Of a stretch of DNA of 64,000 bases, positions 11,051-20,988 are shown piece after piece. The notes beneath the pieces were generated by a model. The model was not told where the DNA came from, searched no databases, and worked only from the letters and a program-made list of their open reading frames with translations. The translations under genes and the position numbers were made by a program. Position 1 is the stretch's first letter. Each line of letters starts with the position of its first letter. The stretch spans positions 62,001 to 126,000 of the forward strand of contig JAIYBZ010000009.1 of NCBI GenBank assembly GCA_027488255.1. The letters are read 5' to 3'. Source of the stretch: Comamonadaceae bacterium. Lineage in GTDB: Bacteria > Pseudomonadota > Gammaproteobacteria > Burkholderiales > Burkholderiaceae_C.

Positions 11051-12358
11051 ATGAAACTAAAAGCATCGCTTTTCGCCCTTGCTACAAGCTTGGCAGCCCT
11101 TTCCGCACAGGCACAAACTGAAATAATGTGGTGGCACTCCATGTCCGGTGCTTTGGGCGACTGGGTTGGCGATATCGCAAAAGACTTCAACAGCAAGCAA
11201 AAAGACTACAAAGTAGTTCCCGTATTTAAGGGAAATTACGACGAATCCATGACCGCTGCTGTGGCCGCTTTCCGTGCTGGCAACGCGCCTCACATTCTTC
11301 AAGTCTTCGAGGTGGGCACGGCCACCATGATGGCTTCTAAGGGCGTGGTGGTCCCTGTCGAACAGATCATGCGTGAAGGCGGATATAAGTTCGATCCCAA
11401 GTCTTATGTTCCAGCGGTTTCCGGCTACTACACAGCCCCCAACGGACAAATGATGTCTTTTCCGTTCAACAGCTCGACCACAGTGATGTGGGTCAATCTT
11501 GACGCCTTCAAAGCCGCGGGAATTGACACCGAAAAACTGCCACAAACTTGGCCCGAAGTGGCCTTGGCCGCGGCCAAACTCAAAGCCAGCGGTCACAAGT
11601 GCCCCTTCACCACGGCTTGGCAAGGTTGGACCCAACTGGAAAGTTTCTCAACATGGCACAACACCGAACTGGCCACCAAAGGCAATGGCATGAAGGGCAT
11701 GGATGCCCGCTTGGTGTTGAACTCCCCACTGCATGTGCGACATATTGAGAACTTGGGCAACATGGCGCAACAAGGCTTGTTTGTTTACAAAGGACGTGCT
11801 GGCAGCGCGGGGGCACCTTTTGAATCTGGCGAATGTGCAATCAGCATCAATTCATCAGCCGCCTACGCTGGTGTCAGCAAGAACGCCAAATTCAAGTTCG
11901 CTGTGGGCACTTTGCCTTATTACCCCGATGTCGCGGGCGCGCCCCAAAACACCGTCATTGGCGGTGCAAGCCTTTGGGCCATGGCCGGTAAAAAACCCAC
12001 TGAATACAAAGGTGTCGCTGCGTTTTTCAACTACCTGTCTGATCCTGTCATCCAGTCGGCAAACCACAAGCGGACAGGCTATTTGCCTGTCACGATGGCT
12101 GCGTTCAAGATGACAGAAGAGTCGGGCTTTTACAAGCAAAACCCAGGAACTGATGTTTCGGTCAACCAAATGATCCGGAAAACCACCGACAAGTCACGCG
12201 GTATCCGCTTGGGCAACTACGTACAAATTCGCACCATTGAAGACGAAGAGCTCGAGCAGGTTTGGGCGGGTAAAAAATCAGCCAAAGACGCGTTGGACAG
12301 CATCGTCAAGCGCGGTAATGAGTTGCTAGAAAAATTTGAAAAAGCCAACAAGTCCTGA
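11051..12358 (+). CDS. ugpB: Glycerol-3-phosphate ABC transporter, periplasmic binding protein
   Basis: The 435-aa extracellular solute-binding protein has a Sec signal peptide (MKLKASLFALATSLAALSAQAQ) and the UgpB pattern IMWWHSMSGALGDWVGDIAKDFN, FKGNYDESMTAAVAAFRAG and IEDELEQVW near the C-terminus. It captures sn-glycerol-3-phosphate or glycerophosphodiesters in the periplasm for the UgpAEC importer. The start has an AGGAG Shine-Dalgarno site at the right distance. The 264-base region upstream holds no gene. No convincing Pho box was visible, although ugp systems are phosphate-regulated in other bacteria. A hairpin lies between this gene and ugpA. Confidence 0.93.
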   Translation: MKLKASLFALATSLAALSAQAQTEIMWWHSMSGALGDWVGDIAKDFNSKQKDYKVVPVFKGNYDESMTAAVAAFRAGNAPHILQVFEVGTATMMASKGVVVPVEQIMREGGYKFDPKSYVPAVSGYYTAPNGQMMSFPFNSSTTVMWVNLDAFKAAGIDTEKLPQTWPEVALAAAKLKASGHKCPFTTAWQGWTQLESFSTWHNTELATKGNGMKGMDARLVLNSPLHVRHIENLGNMAQQGLFVYKGRAGSAGAPFESGECAISINSSAAYAGVSKNAKFKFAVGTLPYYPDVAGAPQNTVIGGASLWAMAGKKPTEYKGVAAFFNYLSDPVIQSANHKRTGYLPVTMAAFKMTEESGFYKQNPGTDVSVNQMIRKTTDKSRGIRLGNYVQIRTIEDEELEQVWAGKKSAKDALDSIVKRGNELLEKFEKANKS

Positions 12359-12380
12359 TTTCCAACTCTTCATCCAAGGC

Positions 12381-12410
12381 AAGCCAGTCGACGTTGGTGT
12401 CGACTGGCTT
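12381..12410 (+). terminator. Strong hairpin between ugpB and ugpA (partial terminator/attenuator)
   Basis: AAGCCAGTCGAC and GTCGACTGGCTT form a perfect 12-bp inverted repeat around the six-base loop GTTGGT, followed by GGATTATTTT. It starts 22 bases after the ugpB stop and ends 8 bases before the TTG start of ugpA. Hairpins at this position in ABC operons often protect or terminate the binding-protein message so that it exceeds the permease message. The T-run is interrupted, so read-through is expected. Confidence 0.75.
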
Positions 12411-12418
12411 GGATTATT

Positions 12419-13306
12419 TTGAGCGCCGATAAAAAAGTTATTTTCCGTTCCAAGTGGCTGCCTTGGCTGCTGATTGCCCCACAAGGCATCGTGATCTTGG
12501 CGTTCTTTTTTTGGCCTGCTGGACAAGCCTTACTGCAATCGTTCCAACAATCTGACGCCTTTGGCATGTCGGTTCAATGGGTGGGATTGGACAATTTTGT
12601 GACCTTGTTCAGTGACGACACTTATTTAGCATCGTTCAAAGTCACAGCAGTTTTTTCAGTGCTGGTCGCTGGCTTAGGCATTGGTATTTCATTGTTCTTA
12701 GCTTTTTTTGCTGACCGGGTGGTACGGGGCATTTGGATTTATCGAAGCCTGTTGATCCTGCCTTACGCAGTCGCACCTGTAGTGGCTGGCGTTTTGTGGT
12801 TGTTCTTATTTTCTCCCTCGGTGGGATTGGTGGCCTATGCGCTGGAACAAATTGGCATTTCTTGGAACATTTTGCTCAACAGTTCTGATGCCATGGCCCT
12901 GATTGTGATCGCGTCAGTTTGGAAGCAAATTTCATACAACTTTCTTTTTTTTCTAGCGGGTTTCCAAAGCATCCCCAAATCTCTGATCGAAGCAGCCGCT
13001 ATCGATGGCGCTGATGTTTGGCAGCGCTTTTTAACAGTCCAATTGCCTTTGCTTACCCCAACGACCTTTTTCCTGCTGGTGGTCAACACGGTGTACGCCT
13101 TCTTCGAAACTTTTGGAATTATTGACGCCACCACACAGGGCGGTCCCGGAAAGGACACAGCCATTCTGGTCTACAAAGTTTATTTCGATGGATTCAAAGC
13201 CATGGATTTGGGAGGATCAGCGGCGCAATCGGTGGTGCTCATGACCCTCGTGATTGGGCTGACCGTTTTGCAATTTCGATATATCGAACGCAAAGTAAAT
13301 TATTAA
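12419..13306 (+). CDS. ugpA: Glycerol-3-phosphate ABC transporter permease UgpA
   Basis: A 295-aa inner-membrane permease with six predicted helices and the cytoplasmic coupling loop [28 protein letters not shown] (EAA motif, about residues 197-224). It pairs with UgpE. The only reasonable start in frame is TTG at 12419 (encoding [23 protein letters not shown]), directly after the intercistronic hairpin and without a good ribosome site, so translation may be modest. The family length is about 295, so nothing is missing. One base separates its stop from the ugpE start. Confidence 0.93.
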   Translation: MSADKKVIFRSKWLPWLLIAPQGIVILAFFFWPAGQALLQSFQQSDAFGMSVQWVGLDNFVTLFSDDTYLASFKVTAVFSVLVAGLGIGISLFLAFFADRVVRGIWIYRSLLILPYAVAPVVAGVLWLFLFSPSVGLVAYALEQIGISWNILLNSSDAMALIVIASVWKQISYNFLFFLAGFQSIPKSLIEAAAIDGADVWQRFLTVQLPLLTPTTFFLLVVNTVYAFFETFGIIDATTQGGPGKDTAILVYKVYFDGFKAMDLGGSAAQSVVLMTLVIGLTVLQFRYIERKVNY

Positions 13307-13307
13307 C

Positions 13308-14159
13308 ATGGTCGAACGTCACCGCTTTATTGACATTCTCTCGCACGGTCTCCTGATCGTGGGGGTGCTGGTCATCGCCTTTCCCATATACCTTGCTTGG
13401 GTCGGTTCCACGCATTCTGCACAAGAGATGGCGCAGGCGCCCATACCTCTGTGGTTCGGAAATGAGGCTTGGAACAACTACCGAGCAGTCCTCATGGGAG
13501 AAGGCCCCGGCGTAACCAGCCAAGTGCCAGTAGCACGGATGATGTGGGTGAGTTTGGTAAGCGCAATGAGCATAGCCGTCGGCAAGATCGTGATCTCTTT
13601 GATGAGTGCTTTTGCGATTGTTTATTTCAATTTTCCTTTTCGTAAGGCCGTTTTTTGGAGCATCTTCATCACTTTGATGCTGCCAGTCGAAGTGCGCATT
13701 GTGCCGACCTACCAAGTGATCGCAGACTTTGGCATGGTCAACAGTTTTGCCGGTCTGACTATTCCTTTGATTGCATCTGCCACAGCAACTTTTTTGTTTC
13801 GTCAATTCTTTTTGACGGTGCCAGATGAATTGACCGAAGCAGCAAAAATGGATGGCGCTACTCCAATGCGATTTTTTTGGGATGTGCTACTGCCCTTATC
13901 GCGTACCAGTATTGCAGCTTTGTTTGTTATCCAGTTCATTTATGGCTGGAACCAATACCTCTGGCCCCTTCTGATGAGCACCGAAGAGCGTATGTACCCC
14001 ATCGTCATGGGTATTCGAAGCATGACCTCCGGTGCCGATGCGCAAGTGCAATGGAATTTGGTCATGGCGACTGCGATTTTGGCAATGCTGCCACCCGCAT
14101 TGGTGGTAGTGCTGATGCAAAAGTGGTTCGTCAAAGGCTTGGTCGATACCGAAAAATGA
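13308..14159 (+). CDS. ugpE: Glycerol-3-phosphate ABC transporter permease UgpE
   Basis: The 283-aa second permease of the Ugp importer. Six hydrophobic segments are visible, and the EAA loop reads ELTEAAKMDGATPMRFFWDVLLPLSRTS (about residues 176-203). The conserved C-terminal region QWNLVMATAILAMLPPALVVVLMQKWFVKGLVDTEK fits UgpE. It begins one base after ugpA, consistent with one transcript. A 111-base gap with no recognisable gene separates it from ugpC. Confidence 0.93.
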   Translation: MVERHRFIDILSHGLLIVGVLVIAFPIYLAWVGSTHSAQEMAQAPIPLWFGNEAWNNYRAVLMGEGPGVTSQVPVARMMWVSLVSAMSIAVGKIVISLMSAFAIVYFNFPFRKAVFWSIFITLMLPVEVRIVPTYQVIADFGMVNSFAGLTIPLIASATATFLFRQFFLTVPDELTEAAKMDGATPMRFFWDVLLPLSRTSIAALFVIQFIYGWNQYLWPLLMSTEERMYPIVMGIRSMTSGADAQVQWNLVMATAILAMLPPALVVVLMQKWFVKGLVDTEK

Positions 14160-14270
14160 CATCACAGGATCTCGGTATGGCACCCATACAACTCGTCTAC
14201 ACCTGGCCAATGCGCATGAAGTGCCTATTGATTTAGCCCTCAGAAAACAATTGCATACGACAAAATTTTT

Positions 14271-15290
14271 ATGGCCTCCATCACCCTATCCCACCTAAAA
14301 AAAACTTATGGCACTGGACAAAAGTCCAACACCGTGATTTATGACCTCAGCGCCACGATTAACGATGGAGAATTTGTGGTCATCGTTGGCCCCTCTGGTT
14401 GTGGGAAATCAACCTTGCTGCGGATGGTCGCTGGCCTAGAAAACATCAATTCGGGTGAGGTGATGATTGGAACCCAAGTGGTGAATGACCTCGAGCCTGC
14501 CGCACGCGACATTGCCATGGTGTTTCAAAACTATGCGCTGTACCCGCACATGAGTGTTTTTGACAATATGGCTTACGGCTTAAAAATCGCTAAACGATCT
14601 GCCGAGGAAATAAAAAATCGTGTCGAAAAAGCCGCCGACATCTTAGAACTGTCGCACTTGTTGCAACGCAAGCCACGCGAACTCTCCGGAGGCCAACGAC
14701 AGCGGGTTGCGATGGGTCGGGCAATCGTGAGAAAGCCACAAGTCTTTCTTTTTGACGAGCCCTTGTCCAATTTGGATGCCAAATTGCGTGCACAAACTCG
14801 ACTGGAAATTCAAAAATTACATCGTGAATTGGGCATCACGAGCTTGTTTGTGACACACGACCAAATTGAAGCGATGACTTTGGCCCAACGCATGATCGTG
14901 ATGAACGGCGGTCGAATGGAGCAATATGGAACTCCTGAAGAGGTTTACAACCGCCCAGCAACGACCTTTGTTGCCAGCTTCATGGGGTCACCCCCTATGA
15001 ATCTCTTGCGACATGCTCCCGGCGCTCACCCCCAACGCATTTTGGGCATACGACCCGAGCATTTGGACATCGTCGTATCGACCACTGCCTATGCTTGGGC
15101 ATTGATCGCAGACACGGTGGAACTTTTGGGCGCCGAGCGTTTGGTCCATGCACGTCTCGGTGCAGAATCGCTGACGTTGCGGTTGGATGCTTCAGTGACG
15201 CCCCCAACACCGGGGAACATTTTCTATGCCGCGCCTCAAGTCGACCATTTGCATTGGTTTGACAGCGCTTCACAACAACGCATTGCCTAA
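14271..15290 (+). CDS. ugpC: Glycerol-3-phosphate ABC transporter ATP-binding protein UgpC
   Basis: A 339-aa ABC ATPase energising UgpAE. Walker A is GPSGCGKST (about residues 39-47), the Q-loop is [14 protein letters not shown], the signature is [15 protein letters not shown] and Walker B is [16 protein letters not shown], followed by a TOBE-type regulatory domain (NPP-like MGSPPMNLL onward). It is slightly shorter than enteric UgpC (about 356 aa), the difference lying in the C-terminal regulatory part. It follows ugpE and precedes the phosphodiesterase gene by nine bases. Confidence 0.93.
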   Translation: MASITLSHLKKTYGTGQKSNTVIYDLSATINDGEFVVIVGPSGCGKSTLLRMVAGLENINSGEVMIGTQVVNDLEPAARDIAMVFQNYALYPHMSVFDNMAYGLKIAKRSAEEIKNRVEKAADILELSHLLQRKPRELSGGQRQRVAMGRAIVRKPQVFLFDEPLSNLDAKLRAQTRLEIQKLHRELGITSLFVTHDQIEAMTLAQRMIVMNGGRMEQYGTPEEVYNRPATTFVASFMGSPPMNLLRHAPGAHPQRILGIRPEHLDIVVSTTAYAWALIADTVELLGAERLVHARLGAESLTLRLDASVTPPTPGNIFYAAPQVDHLHWFDSASQQRIA

Positions 15291-15299
15291 ATTCTCGAT

Positions 15300-16034
15300 A
15301 TGACAACTTGGCCCTATCCGCGTTGGATCGCCCACCGAGGCGCCGGGAAGCTCGCGCCAGAAAACACACTCGCCGCCTTTCAGTGGGGTGCCCGATTCGG
15401 TTACCGCATGTTCGAGTGCGACGCCAAGCTCAGCGCTGATGGCAAGGTGTTTTTGTTGCACGACGCCACTTTGGAGCGCACCACCAATGGGCAGGGCGTG
15501 GCGGGCGAGCTGGCGTGGTCTGCGCTGTCTCAGCTGGACGCAGGCGGCTGGCACTCCGAGCCGTTTCGGGGTGAACCCTTGCCGGCCCTCGAGAGCATTG
15601 CCCACTATTGCCTGGCTGGTGGGCACCTTCTGAACATTGAGATCAAACCCACCCCGGGCACCGAATGGGCCACCGGTGCGGCGGTGGCCAAATTGGCCCA
15701 GCAACTTTGGCAAGGGGCCGCCGTGCCGCCTTTGTTGACCTCTTTTCAAGTGGATGCGCTGGCCGCCGCACAGTCGGCGGCGCCCTTACTCCCACGGGGT
15801 TTGCTGCTGGACACCCTTTGGACGGGCTGGTCCGAGAAGGCACTTTCGCTGTCATGCTGTGCCGTGGTGGCTCACTTTTCGCTCTGGAACACCGCCACGG
15901 TGTCCCAAGCCCATCAGGCTGGCTTGCGTTGCCTGAGCTACACCGTGAACGACGAAGTGACCGCCCAACACCTGTTGGCCTTGGGCACAGATGGCCTCAT
16001 CACCGACCGGGTGGACCTGTTCCGCCCCGATTGA
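15300..16034 (+). CDS. ugpQ: Glycerophosphodiester phosphodiesterase
   Basis: This 244-aa cytosolic GDPD-family enzyme hydrolyses glycerophosphodiesters to glycerol-3-phosphate and an alcohol. The catalytic pattern is present: IAHRGAGKLAPENTLAAF with the essential HR pair and ENT, and FECDAKLSADGKVFLLHDATLERTTNG with the metal-binding E/D and catalytic H. There is no signal peptide, so it acts on substrate imported by UgpBAEC. Nine bases after ugpC, it closes the operon and converges on the small membrane-protein gene that follows. Confidence 0.93.
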   Translation: MTTWPYPRWIAHRGAGKLAPENTLAAFQWGARFGYRMFECDAKLSADGKVFLLHDATLERTTNGQGVAGELAWSALSQLDAGGWHSEPFRGEPLPALESIAHYCLAGGHLLNIEIKPTPGTEWATGAAVAKLAQQLWQGAAVPPLLTSFQVDALAAAQSAAPLLPRGLLLDTLWTGWSEKALSLSCCAVVAHFSLWNTATVSQAHQAGLRCLSYTVNDEVTAQHLLALGTDGLITDRVDLFRPD

Positions 16035-16071
16035 AGCCCGAGGGCACAAAAAAACCGGCTTGAGCGCAGCG

Positions 16072-16347
16072 TTATCGGCGTTTCCAGCCGCGTTGCATGA
16101 GCCATTCGCCTGTCGCGGCCACCAAGACCAAGGCCATGTACGTGCTCATCTTGCCGTCATTCCCGTGCAGCGCCAGCCCGGCCGCCAGCACGGCGATCCC
16201 CAAGAGGGCGTGCACCCCCATGCGTCTTTTGACCGACCAGCCCCCAACACCGATGACCCATCGACCGGCCCATGGCATCAACACCGCCATGAACAGGGCT
16301 GGCAACACAAAATTGAATAAATGGAGAGTCAATTGCCAAACGGTCAT
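16072..16347 (-). CDS. Small hypothetical membrane protein
   Basis: The 210-aa ORF in the track is too long. The credible gene is the 91-aa reading from ATG at 16347 (MTVWQLTLHLFNFVLPALFMAVLMPW). Three hydrophobic segments are visible (about residues 8-30, 48-62, 68-80), and the C-terminus is basic (QRGWKRR). I do not recognise the family. It converges with ugpQ and diverges from hemA with 123 bases between, so the hemA promoter lies beside its start. Confidence 0.7.
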   Translation of the reverse strand: MTVWQLTLHLFNFVLPALFMAVLMPWAGRWVIGVGGWSVKRRMGVHALLGIAVLAAGLALHGNDGKMSTYMALVLVAATGEWLMQRGWKRR

Positions 16348-16458
16348 AGGGCTTGAGCGGAGGGGCAGAGCAAGGTCATCGCGGCAAAAATGCCCAACAA
16401 TTGTGCACCGAAAGTCAGCCCACACGCAGGGCCACGCATCGACTGGGGGGTGGCTTTC

Positions 16459-16464
16459 TATAAT
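16459..16464 (+). promoter_or_regulatory. Candidate -10 box of a leaderless hemA promoter
   Basis: A perfect TATAAT ends seven bases before the hemA ATG at 16471. The predicted transcription start therefore falls on or next to the A of the start codon, and no Shine-Dalgarno sequence precedes that ATG. No strong -35 box is visible at 17-18 bases upstream. This suggests a leaderless or very short-leader mRNA, unless a promoter lies further upstream. Confidence 0.45.
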
Positions 16465-16470
16465 TGGCGC

Positions 16471-17742
16471 ATGGCTGTTTGGACCCTGGGCTTGAATCAC
16501 ACCACTGCGCCGCTCGATTTGCGCGGCCGGTTTGCCTTTGCCGTGGACCAACTGGCCCCGGCCTTGCAGGGCTTGCGCTCCAATTTGGCACTGAACACGG
16601 ACCAAGCCACTGAAGCGGCGATTTTGTCCACCTGCAATCGCACCGAAATTTATTGCGCCGCCGAGCAGGCCGCCACAGCGGACACGTTGCGCTGGTTGGC
16701 ACAAACCGGCGGCGTTTCACCACAAGAGCTGCAATCGCATACTTATTTATTAGAAGGCGATGCGGCTGCCCGTCACGCCTTCCGGGTCGCCAGTGGCCTC
16801 GACTCGATGGTGCTGGGGGAAGCCCAAATCTTGGGCCAACTGAAAGACGCCGTACGCGCAGCCGAACAGGCTGGCGCCTTGGGCAGCACGCTCAACCAAC
16901 TCTTCCAGCGCAGTTTTGCAGTGGCCAAAGAAGTGCGCACCGCCACCGAGATTGGCGCCCACTCGATCAGCATGGCCGCGGCCTCGGTGCGTTTGGCAGG
17001 CCAATTGTTTGAAGACCTCAAAGGCATCAAAGTGCTGTTTGTGGGCGCTGGTGAAATGATTGAGCTGGTGGTGACGCACTTTGCCGCCAAGCAGCCCAAA
17101 GCCATGGCGATTGCCAACCGCAGCCTTGAGCGTGGGGAAAAACTGGCCGGTCGATTTGGAGCCGAGGTCTTGCGACTGGCCGAATTGCCCGAGCGCTTGC
17201 ACGAATTTGATGCCGTCATCAGCTGCACCGCCAGCACCCTGCCGCTCATTGGGCTGGGTGCCGTGGAGCGGGCCTTGAAGAAACGCAAATACCGTCCGAT
17301 GTTCATGGTGGATCTGGCGGTGCCACGCGACATCGAGCCTGAAGTCAAAGGTTTGGAAGACGTTTACCTGTACACGGTCGACGACTTGGCCAGCGTGGTG
17401 CAAGCAGGTCAGGCTCAGCGGCAAGCCGCTGTAGCGGATGCCGAAGTGATCATTGACAGTGGTGTGCAAAGTTTTTGCCATTGGCTGGACCAAAGGGATA
17501 CGGTGCCGCTGATTCAGCAATTGCACAGCCAAGCGGACAGCTGGCGTGATGCCGAACTGGCCCGCGCCCGAAAAATGCTGGCCAAAGGGGAAGACCCCGA
17601 AGCCGTACTCGAGTCTTTGGCCAAAGGCCTGACGCAAAAAATGCTGCACGGCGCACTGGCCGAATTGCGCGATGCCGACCCGACCCACCGCGAACAGACC
17701 ATGCAAGCGGTGCAACGCTTGTTTTTGAGGCAAGGGCGTTAG
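16471..17742 (+). CDS. hemA: Glutamyl-tRNA reductase
   Basis: The 423-aa enzyme converts glutamyl-tRNA to glutamate-1-semialdehyde, the first step of C5-pathway tetrapyrrole synthesis. ATG at 16471 gives [23 protein letters not shown], the expected N-terminus. The track's longer ORF reads through the promoter. The catalytic cysteine lies in [11 protein letters not shown] (about residue 51), the NADPH-binding domain carries [13 protein letters not shown], and the C-terminal dimerisation helix is present. The haem supply matters for the many c-type cytochromes encoded nearby, though no regulatory link is visible. Confidence 0.96.
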   Translation: MAVWTLGLNHTTAPLDLRGRFAFAVDQLAPALQGLRSNLALNTDQATEAAILSTCNRTEIYCAAEQAATADTLRWLAQTGGVSPQELQSHTYLLEGDAAARHAFRVASGLDSMVLGEAQILGQLKDAVRAAEQAGALGSTLNQLFQRSFAVAKEVRTATEIGAHSISMAAASVRLAGQLFEDLKGIKVLFVGAGEMIELVVTHFAAKQPKAMAIANRSLERGEKLAGRFGAEVLRLAELPERLHEFDAVISCTASTLPLIGLGAVERALKKRKYRPMFMVDLAVPRDIEPEVKGLEDVYLYTVDDLASVVQAGQAQRQAAVADAEVIIDSGVQSFCHWLDQRDTVPLIQQLHSQADSWRDAELARARKMLAKGEDPEAVLESLAKGLTQKMLHGALAELRDADPTHREQTMQAVQRLFLRQGR

Positions 17743-17868
17743 CGAACATCTGCCTGTTCGTGATGGGGTTTGTTTGGGCAGAACATAGCCCACCGCCAAT
17801 CGCCAATCGCTCATTGGAGCCCTGCCCCTAGTGGCCATGACCGCCTTGCCCTGACTTCTTTTGTCCGC

Positions 17869-18957
17869 ATGAAACCTTTTCTGATTCAACAACTCGAGCG
17901 CTACGCTTTGCGGCTGACCGAGCTGGACTTTTTGCTGTCGCGAGAAGACATCATGGCCGACATGACCCAGTTCTTGAAGCTGTCGCGCGAGCATGCCGAC
18001 GTCAGTGCTGTGGCCTCACGGTTTGCACGATTTCAACAGCGCAGTGCCGATCTCACGGCCGCGCAAGCCATGTTGGAAGACGCCGATCTGCAGGCCTTGG
18101 CGGAAGAGGAAATGAGCAGCGCCACCGCCGAGTTGCAGACCCTCGAAGCCGAATTGCAACGCATGCTGCTGCCCAAAGACCCGGACGATGCGCGCCCCGC
18201 CTTTGTCGAAATCAGGGCGGGCACCGGGGGCGACGAATCGGCACTTTTTGCTGCTGATTTGCTGCGCATGTACATGCGATTTGCGGAAAGCTCGGGCTGG
18301 AAATGCGAGATCGTCTCCGAGTCCATGAGCGAATTGGGGGGCTACAAAGAAGTGGTGGTCCGCATTGAAGGAGAGCAGGTGTACGGCGCGCTGAAATTTG
18401 AGTCGGGAGGCCACCGGGTGCAACGCGTGCCCGCCACCGAGACCCAAGGTCGCATCCACACCAGCGCCTGCACTGTCGCCGTTTTGGCCGAGCCAGACGA
18501 GGCCGAGGCCATAAAAATCAACCCATCCGACTTGCGCATTGACACCTTTCGGGCCAGCGGGGCGGGTGGGCAACACATCAACAAAACCGATTCAGCCGTG
18601 CGCATCACGCATTTGCCCACGGGCATCGTGGCTGAATGCCAAGACGGACGCAGCCAACACAGCAACAAAGCCCAAGCTCTGAAAGTATTGACGGCCCGCA
18701 TTCAAGAAAAAGACCGCTCTGAGCGCGCCGCCAAGGACGCCGCCGAGCGAAAAAGCCTGATTGGCAGTGGTGACCGTTCAGACCGTATCCGCACCTACAA
18801 CTTCCCGCAGGGCCGGCTGACCGATCACCGCATCAACCTGACGCTCTACAAACTGCTGACCATCATGGAAGGGGATCTGCAAGATGTGATCCATGCCTTG
18901 CAATCCTATGAGGCCGCCCAACAATTGGCAGCGCTTGAAATTGGAGCCACCGCGTGA
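17869..18957 (+). CDS. prfA: Peptide chain release factor 1
   Basis: RF1, 362 aa from ATG at 17869 ([20 protein letters not shown]). It carries the PAT stop-codon recognition tripeptide in [15 protein letters not shown] and the catalytic GGQ in [20 protein letters not shown], and it reads UAA/UAG. The track ORF starts 33 codons too early. The stop TGA overlaps the GTG start of prmC (GTGA), which couples the release factor to the enzyme that methylates its GGQ glutamine. Confidence 0.97.
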   Translation: MKPFLIQQLERYALRLTELDFLLSREDIMADMTQFLKLSREHADVSAVASRFARFQQRSADLTAAQAMLEDADLQALAEEEMSSATAELQTLEAELQRMLLPKDPDDARPAFVEIRAGTGGDESALFAADLLRMYMRFAESSGWKCEIVSESMSELGGYKEVVVRIEGEQVYGALKFESGGHRVQRVPATETQGRIHTSACTVAVLAEPDEAEAIKINPSDLRIDTFRASGAGGQHINKTDSAVRITHLPTGIVAECQDGRSQHSNKAQALKVLTARIQEKDRSERAAKDAAERKSLIGSGDRSDRIRTYNFPQGRLTDHRINLTLYKLLTIMEGDLQDVIHALQSYEAAQQLAALEIGATA

Positions 18958-19805
18958 GGCCTGCTCATCCCCCAGGTCTGAACGTCGCGCAATGCCTCGG
19001 CCAAGCCCACGGGCTGGGGCTGGCGCGCCACGATGCGCAGCTGCTTTTGCTGCACTGCCTGGGCCAGGGCCGGCATGACCGTGCGTGGCTGCTGACGCAT
19101 GACACCGAGGTGTTGACCGAGGCACAACAGACCCACTGGCAACGCGCGCTAGAGCGTCGGGTGAGTGGCGAGCCTGTGGCCTACATCACGGGGCTGAAGG
19201 ATTTTTTTGGCTTGACGCTCAGCGTGGACGCGCGTGTGCTCGACCCCCGCCCAGACACCGAAACCCTGGTCGAATGGGCTTTGGAGCTATTGCCTGCCGA
19301 AGCGCGGCTCAGGGTGCTGGATTTGGGCACCGGCAGTGGCGCAGTGGCGTTGGCGGTGCAACACCAACGGCCCCATTGCCAGGTCAGCGCGGTCGATGTC
19401 AGCCAAGAGGCACTGGAGGTGGCGCGGGCCAACGCGCAACGCCTCAATCTCCCGGTGCAATTTGTGCACAGCCATTGGTTAGACAAGGTGCAAGGCCGGT
19501 TTGACCTGATCGTCTCCAATCCGCCCTATGTGGCAGAAGGCGACCCCCACATGCCGGCGTTGCGGCATGAACCCCGGCAAGCCCTGACCAGCGGCCCCAG
19601 CGGCCTGCAGGACATTGGCCACATCGTGGCCCATGCCCCTCAATACCTTCAACGTGGCAGCTGGTTGCTGTTGGAGCACGGCTGGGATCAGGCCCAGGCG
19701 GTGCAAAAACTTCTTTCACATGCCGGTTTTTCGAACATCCAAACCCGTCAGGATTTGGCCGGCGTAGACCGCTGCACAGGCGGGTGCTTCGATTCAGAGA
19801 GATAA
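18954..19805 (+). CDS. prmC: Release factor glutamine methyltransferase
   Basis: The 283-aa SAM-dependent N5-glutamine methyltransferase modifies the GGQ motif of RF1 and RF2. It has the SAM loop [13 protein letters not shown] and the catalytic NPPY motif in [16 protein letters not shown]. The GTG start overlaps the prfA stop, a common arrangement. The length is normal for the family (about 275-290 aa). Confidence 0.96.
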   Translation: MRPAHPPGLNVAQCLGQAHGLGLARHDAQLLLLHCLGQGRHDRAWLLTHDTEVLTEAQQTHWQRALERRVSGEPVAYITGLKDFFGLTLSVDARVLDPRPDTETLVEWALELLPAEARLRVLDLGTGSGAVALAVQHQRPHCQVSAVDVSQEALEVARANAQRLNLPVQFVHSHWLDKVQGRFDLIVSNPPYVAEGDPHMPALRHEPRQALTSGPSGLQDIGHIVAHAPQYLQRGSWLLLEHGWDQAQAVQKLLSHAGFSNIQTRQDLAGVDRCTGGCFDSER

Positions 19806-19845
19806 TGCACCCCATCCGAAATCGTCACCCTTTGGAGTTAAAACC

Positions 19846-20169
19846 ATGAGCGATACCCAACAACGCATTGACGAACTCGTCAAAAACAACGAAATCACCC
19901 TGTTCATGAAGGGCAGCGCCAGTTTCCCAATGTGCGGTTTTTCAGGACGCGCCATTCAAATTTTGAAAGCCGTCGGCGTGGACCCCAAAACGGTCAAAAC
20001 CGTCAATGTGCTGGACGATGCCGAAATTCGCCAAGGCATCAAGGAATACAGCAACTGGCCCACCATCCCTCAGTTGTATGTGAAAGGGGAGTTCATTGGC
20101 GGTTCGGACATCATGATGGAAATGTACGAATCGGGTGAACTGCAACAAGTCATCAACGGCCAGAGCTGA
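19846..20169 (+). CDS. grxD: Monothiol glutaredoxin Grx4
   Basis: The 107-aa protein has the CGFS active site (Cys30) in KGSASFPMCGFSGRAIQILK and the glutathione-binding WPTIPQLYVKGEFIGGSDIMMEM segment. Monothiol glutaredoxins carry 2Fe-2S clusters with BolA partners and deliver Fe-S clusters. It is the last gene of the hemA-prfA-prmC run and is followed by a clear bidirectional terminator. Confidence 0.96.
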   Translation: MSDTQQRIDELVKNNEITLFMKGSASFPMCGFSGRAIQILKAVGVDPKTVKTVNVLDDAEIRQGIKEYSNWPTIPQLYVKGEFIGGSDIMMEMYESGELQQVINGQS

Positions 20170-20238
20170 TGGCCTCCCCGGTCTGAAACGACCGAGCCGG
20201 TGACAGGATCGGGGCTCTCCCCCACTTCTTGCAGCCAC

Positions 20239-20269
20239 AAAAAAAGCCAGTCAATCGACTGGCTTTTTT
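20239..20269. terminator. Bidirectional rho-independent terminator between grxD and cytochrome c4
   Basis: AAAAAAAGCCAGTC, loop AATC, GACTGGCTTTTTT forms a near-perfect stem with A/T tracts on both sides. It sits between two convergent genes, so it can stop transcription from either. The GCCAGTC/GACTGGC core is the same as in the ugpB-ugpA hairpin. Confidence 0.92.
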
Positions 20270-20286
20270 GTTGGGCGGCTCAGGGC

Positions 20287-20946
20287 TCAGCGGAAGCGAG
20301 ACTGAGGAACCACTTTCAAATCGCCTTCCAAAGAGCCGATGTAAGACGACATGGCTTTCAGTTCGGCGTTGGTGAATTGCTTGGCGATGCCGCCCATCAC
20401 GCCGTTGTTGCGGCCCCAAGTGGACTGGTTTTCAACTTTGTAAGATTTGAGCGCCACAAACAAAAAGTCTTTGTGCTGACCGGCAATTTTGGGATAGCTG
20501 GGGTCGATGGGCTTGGAGAAATTGTCGCCGTGGCAAGACACGCAAGCCCCCTTTTGCAACAGGGCGGCCACTTTGGCATCGGGTGCTTTGGGCGACTTGG
20601 CAACGGCTTCGGTTTTGCCATGTTGTTCGTAGTAGGCCGCCAAATCAGCCATGTCTTGGTCGCTCAGGCTGTCGGCAATGCCGCGCATGGTGGGGTGCTT
20701 GCGCTCGCCTTTTTTGTAGGCATTCAGGGCAGAAACAATGTATTTGGCGTTCTGGCCAGAGATCATGGGGACGCGGTAGATCTCAGGAAAACTGGCTTGG
20801 TAACCCTGAATACCGTGGCAGCCGATGCACATGGCAATCTTCTGCTCAGCAGCTTTGGCATCGCCCTTGATCTCTTGGGCATGGGCGGAAATAGCGGTCA
20901 CAGAGGCGACAGCCAAGGCAAACATCGAGGTCAGGAGCTGGTTCAT
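20287..20946 (-). CDS. Dihaem cytochrome c4-type protein
   Basis: A 219-aa periplasmic protein from ATG at 20946 with signal peptide MNQLLTSMFALAVASVTAISAHA. Two haem c motifs, CIGCH (40-44) and CVSCH (135-139), lie in two homologous halves, as in cytochrome c4. Such proteins accept electrons from the bc1 complex or other donors and pass them to terminal oxidases. The upstream region has a perfect TATAAT on the minus strand and an FNR-type box overlapping the predicted transcription start, which suggests repression under low oxygen. It diverges from the MoxR gene. Confidence 0.9.
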   Translation of the reverse strand: MNQLLTSMFALAVASVTAISAHAQEIKGDAKAAEQKIAMCIGCHGIQGYQASFPEIYRVPMISGQNAKYIVSALNAYKKGERKHPTMRGIADSLSDQDMADLAAYYEQHGKTEAVAKSPKAPDAKVAALLQKGACVSCHGDNFSKPIDPSYPKIAGQHKDFLFVALKSYKVENQSTWGRNNGVMGGIAKQFTNAELKAMSSYIGSLEGDLKVVPQSRFR

Positions 20947-20968
20947 TTTGCTTACACAATCCAATTGA

Positions 20969-20982
20969 TTGATAAAAATCAA
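20969..20982. promoter_or_regulatory. Perfect FNR-type box at the cytochrome c4/MoxR divergence
   Basis: TTGATAAAAATCAA matches the FNR/ANR consensus TTGAT-N4-ATCAA exactly. Relative to the minus-strand TATAAT at 20994-20989 it covers about +1 to +14 of the cytochrome c4 transcript, a repressor position. For the rightward MoxR gene its centre is about 44 bases upstream of a start predicted from CATAAT at 21008-21013, close to an activator position. Confidence 0.75.
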
Positions 20983-20988
20983 CTGCGG

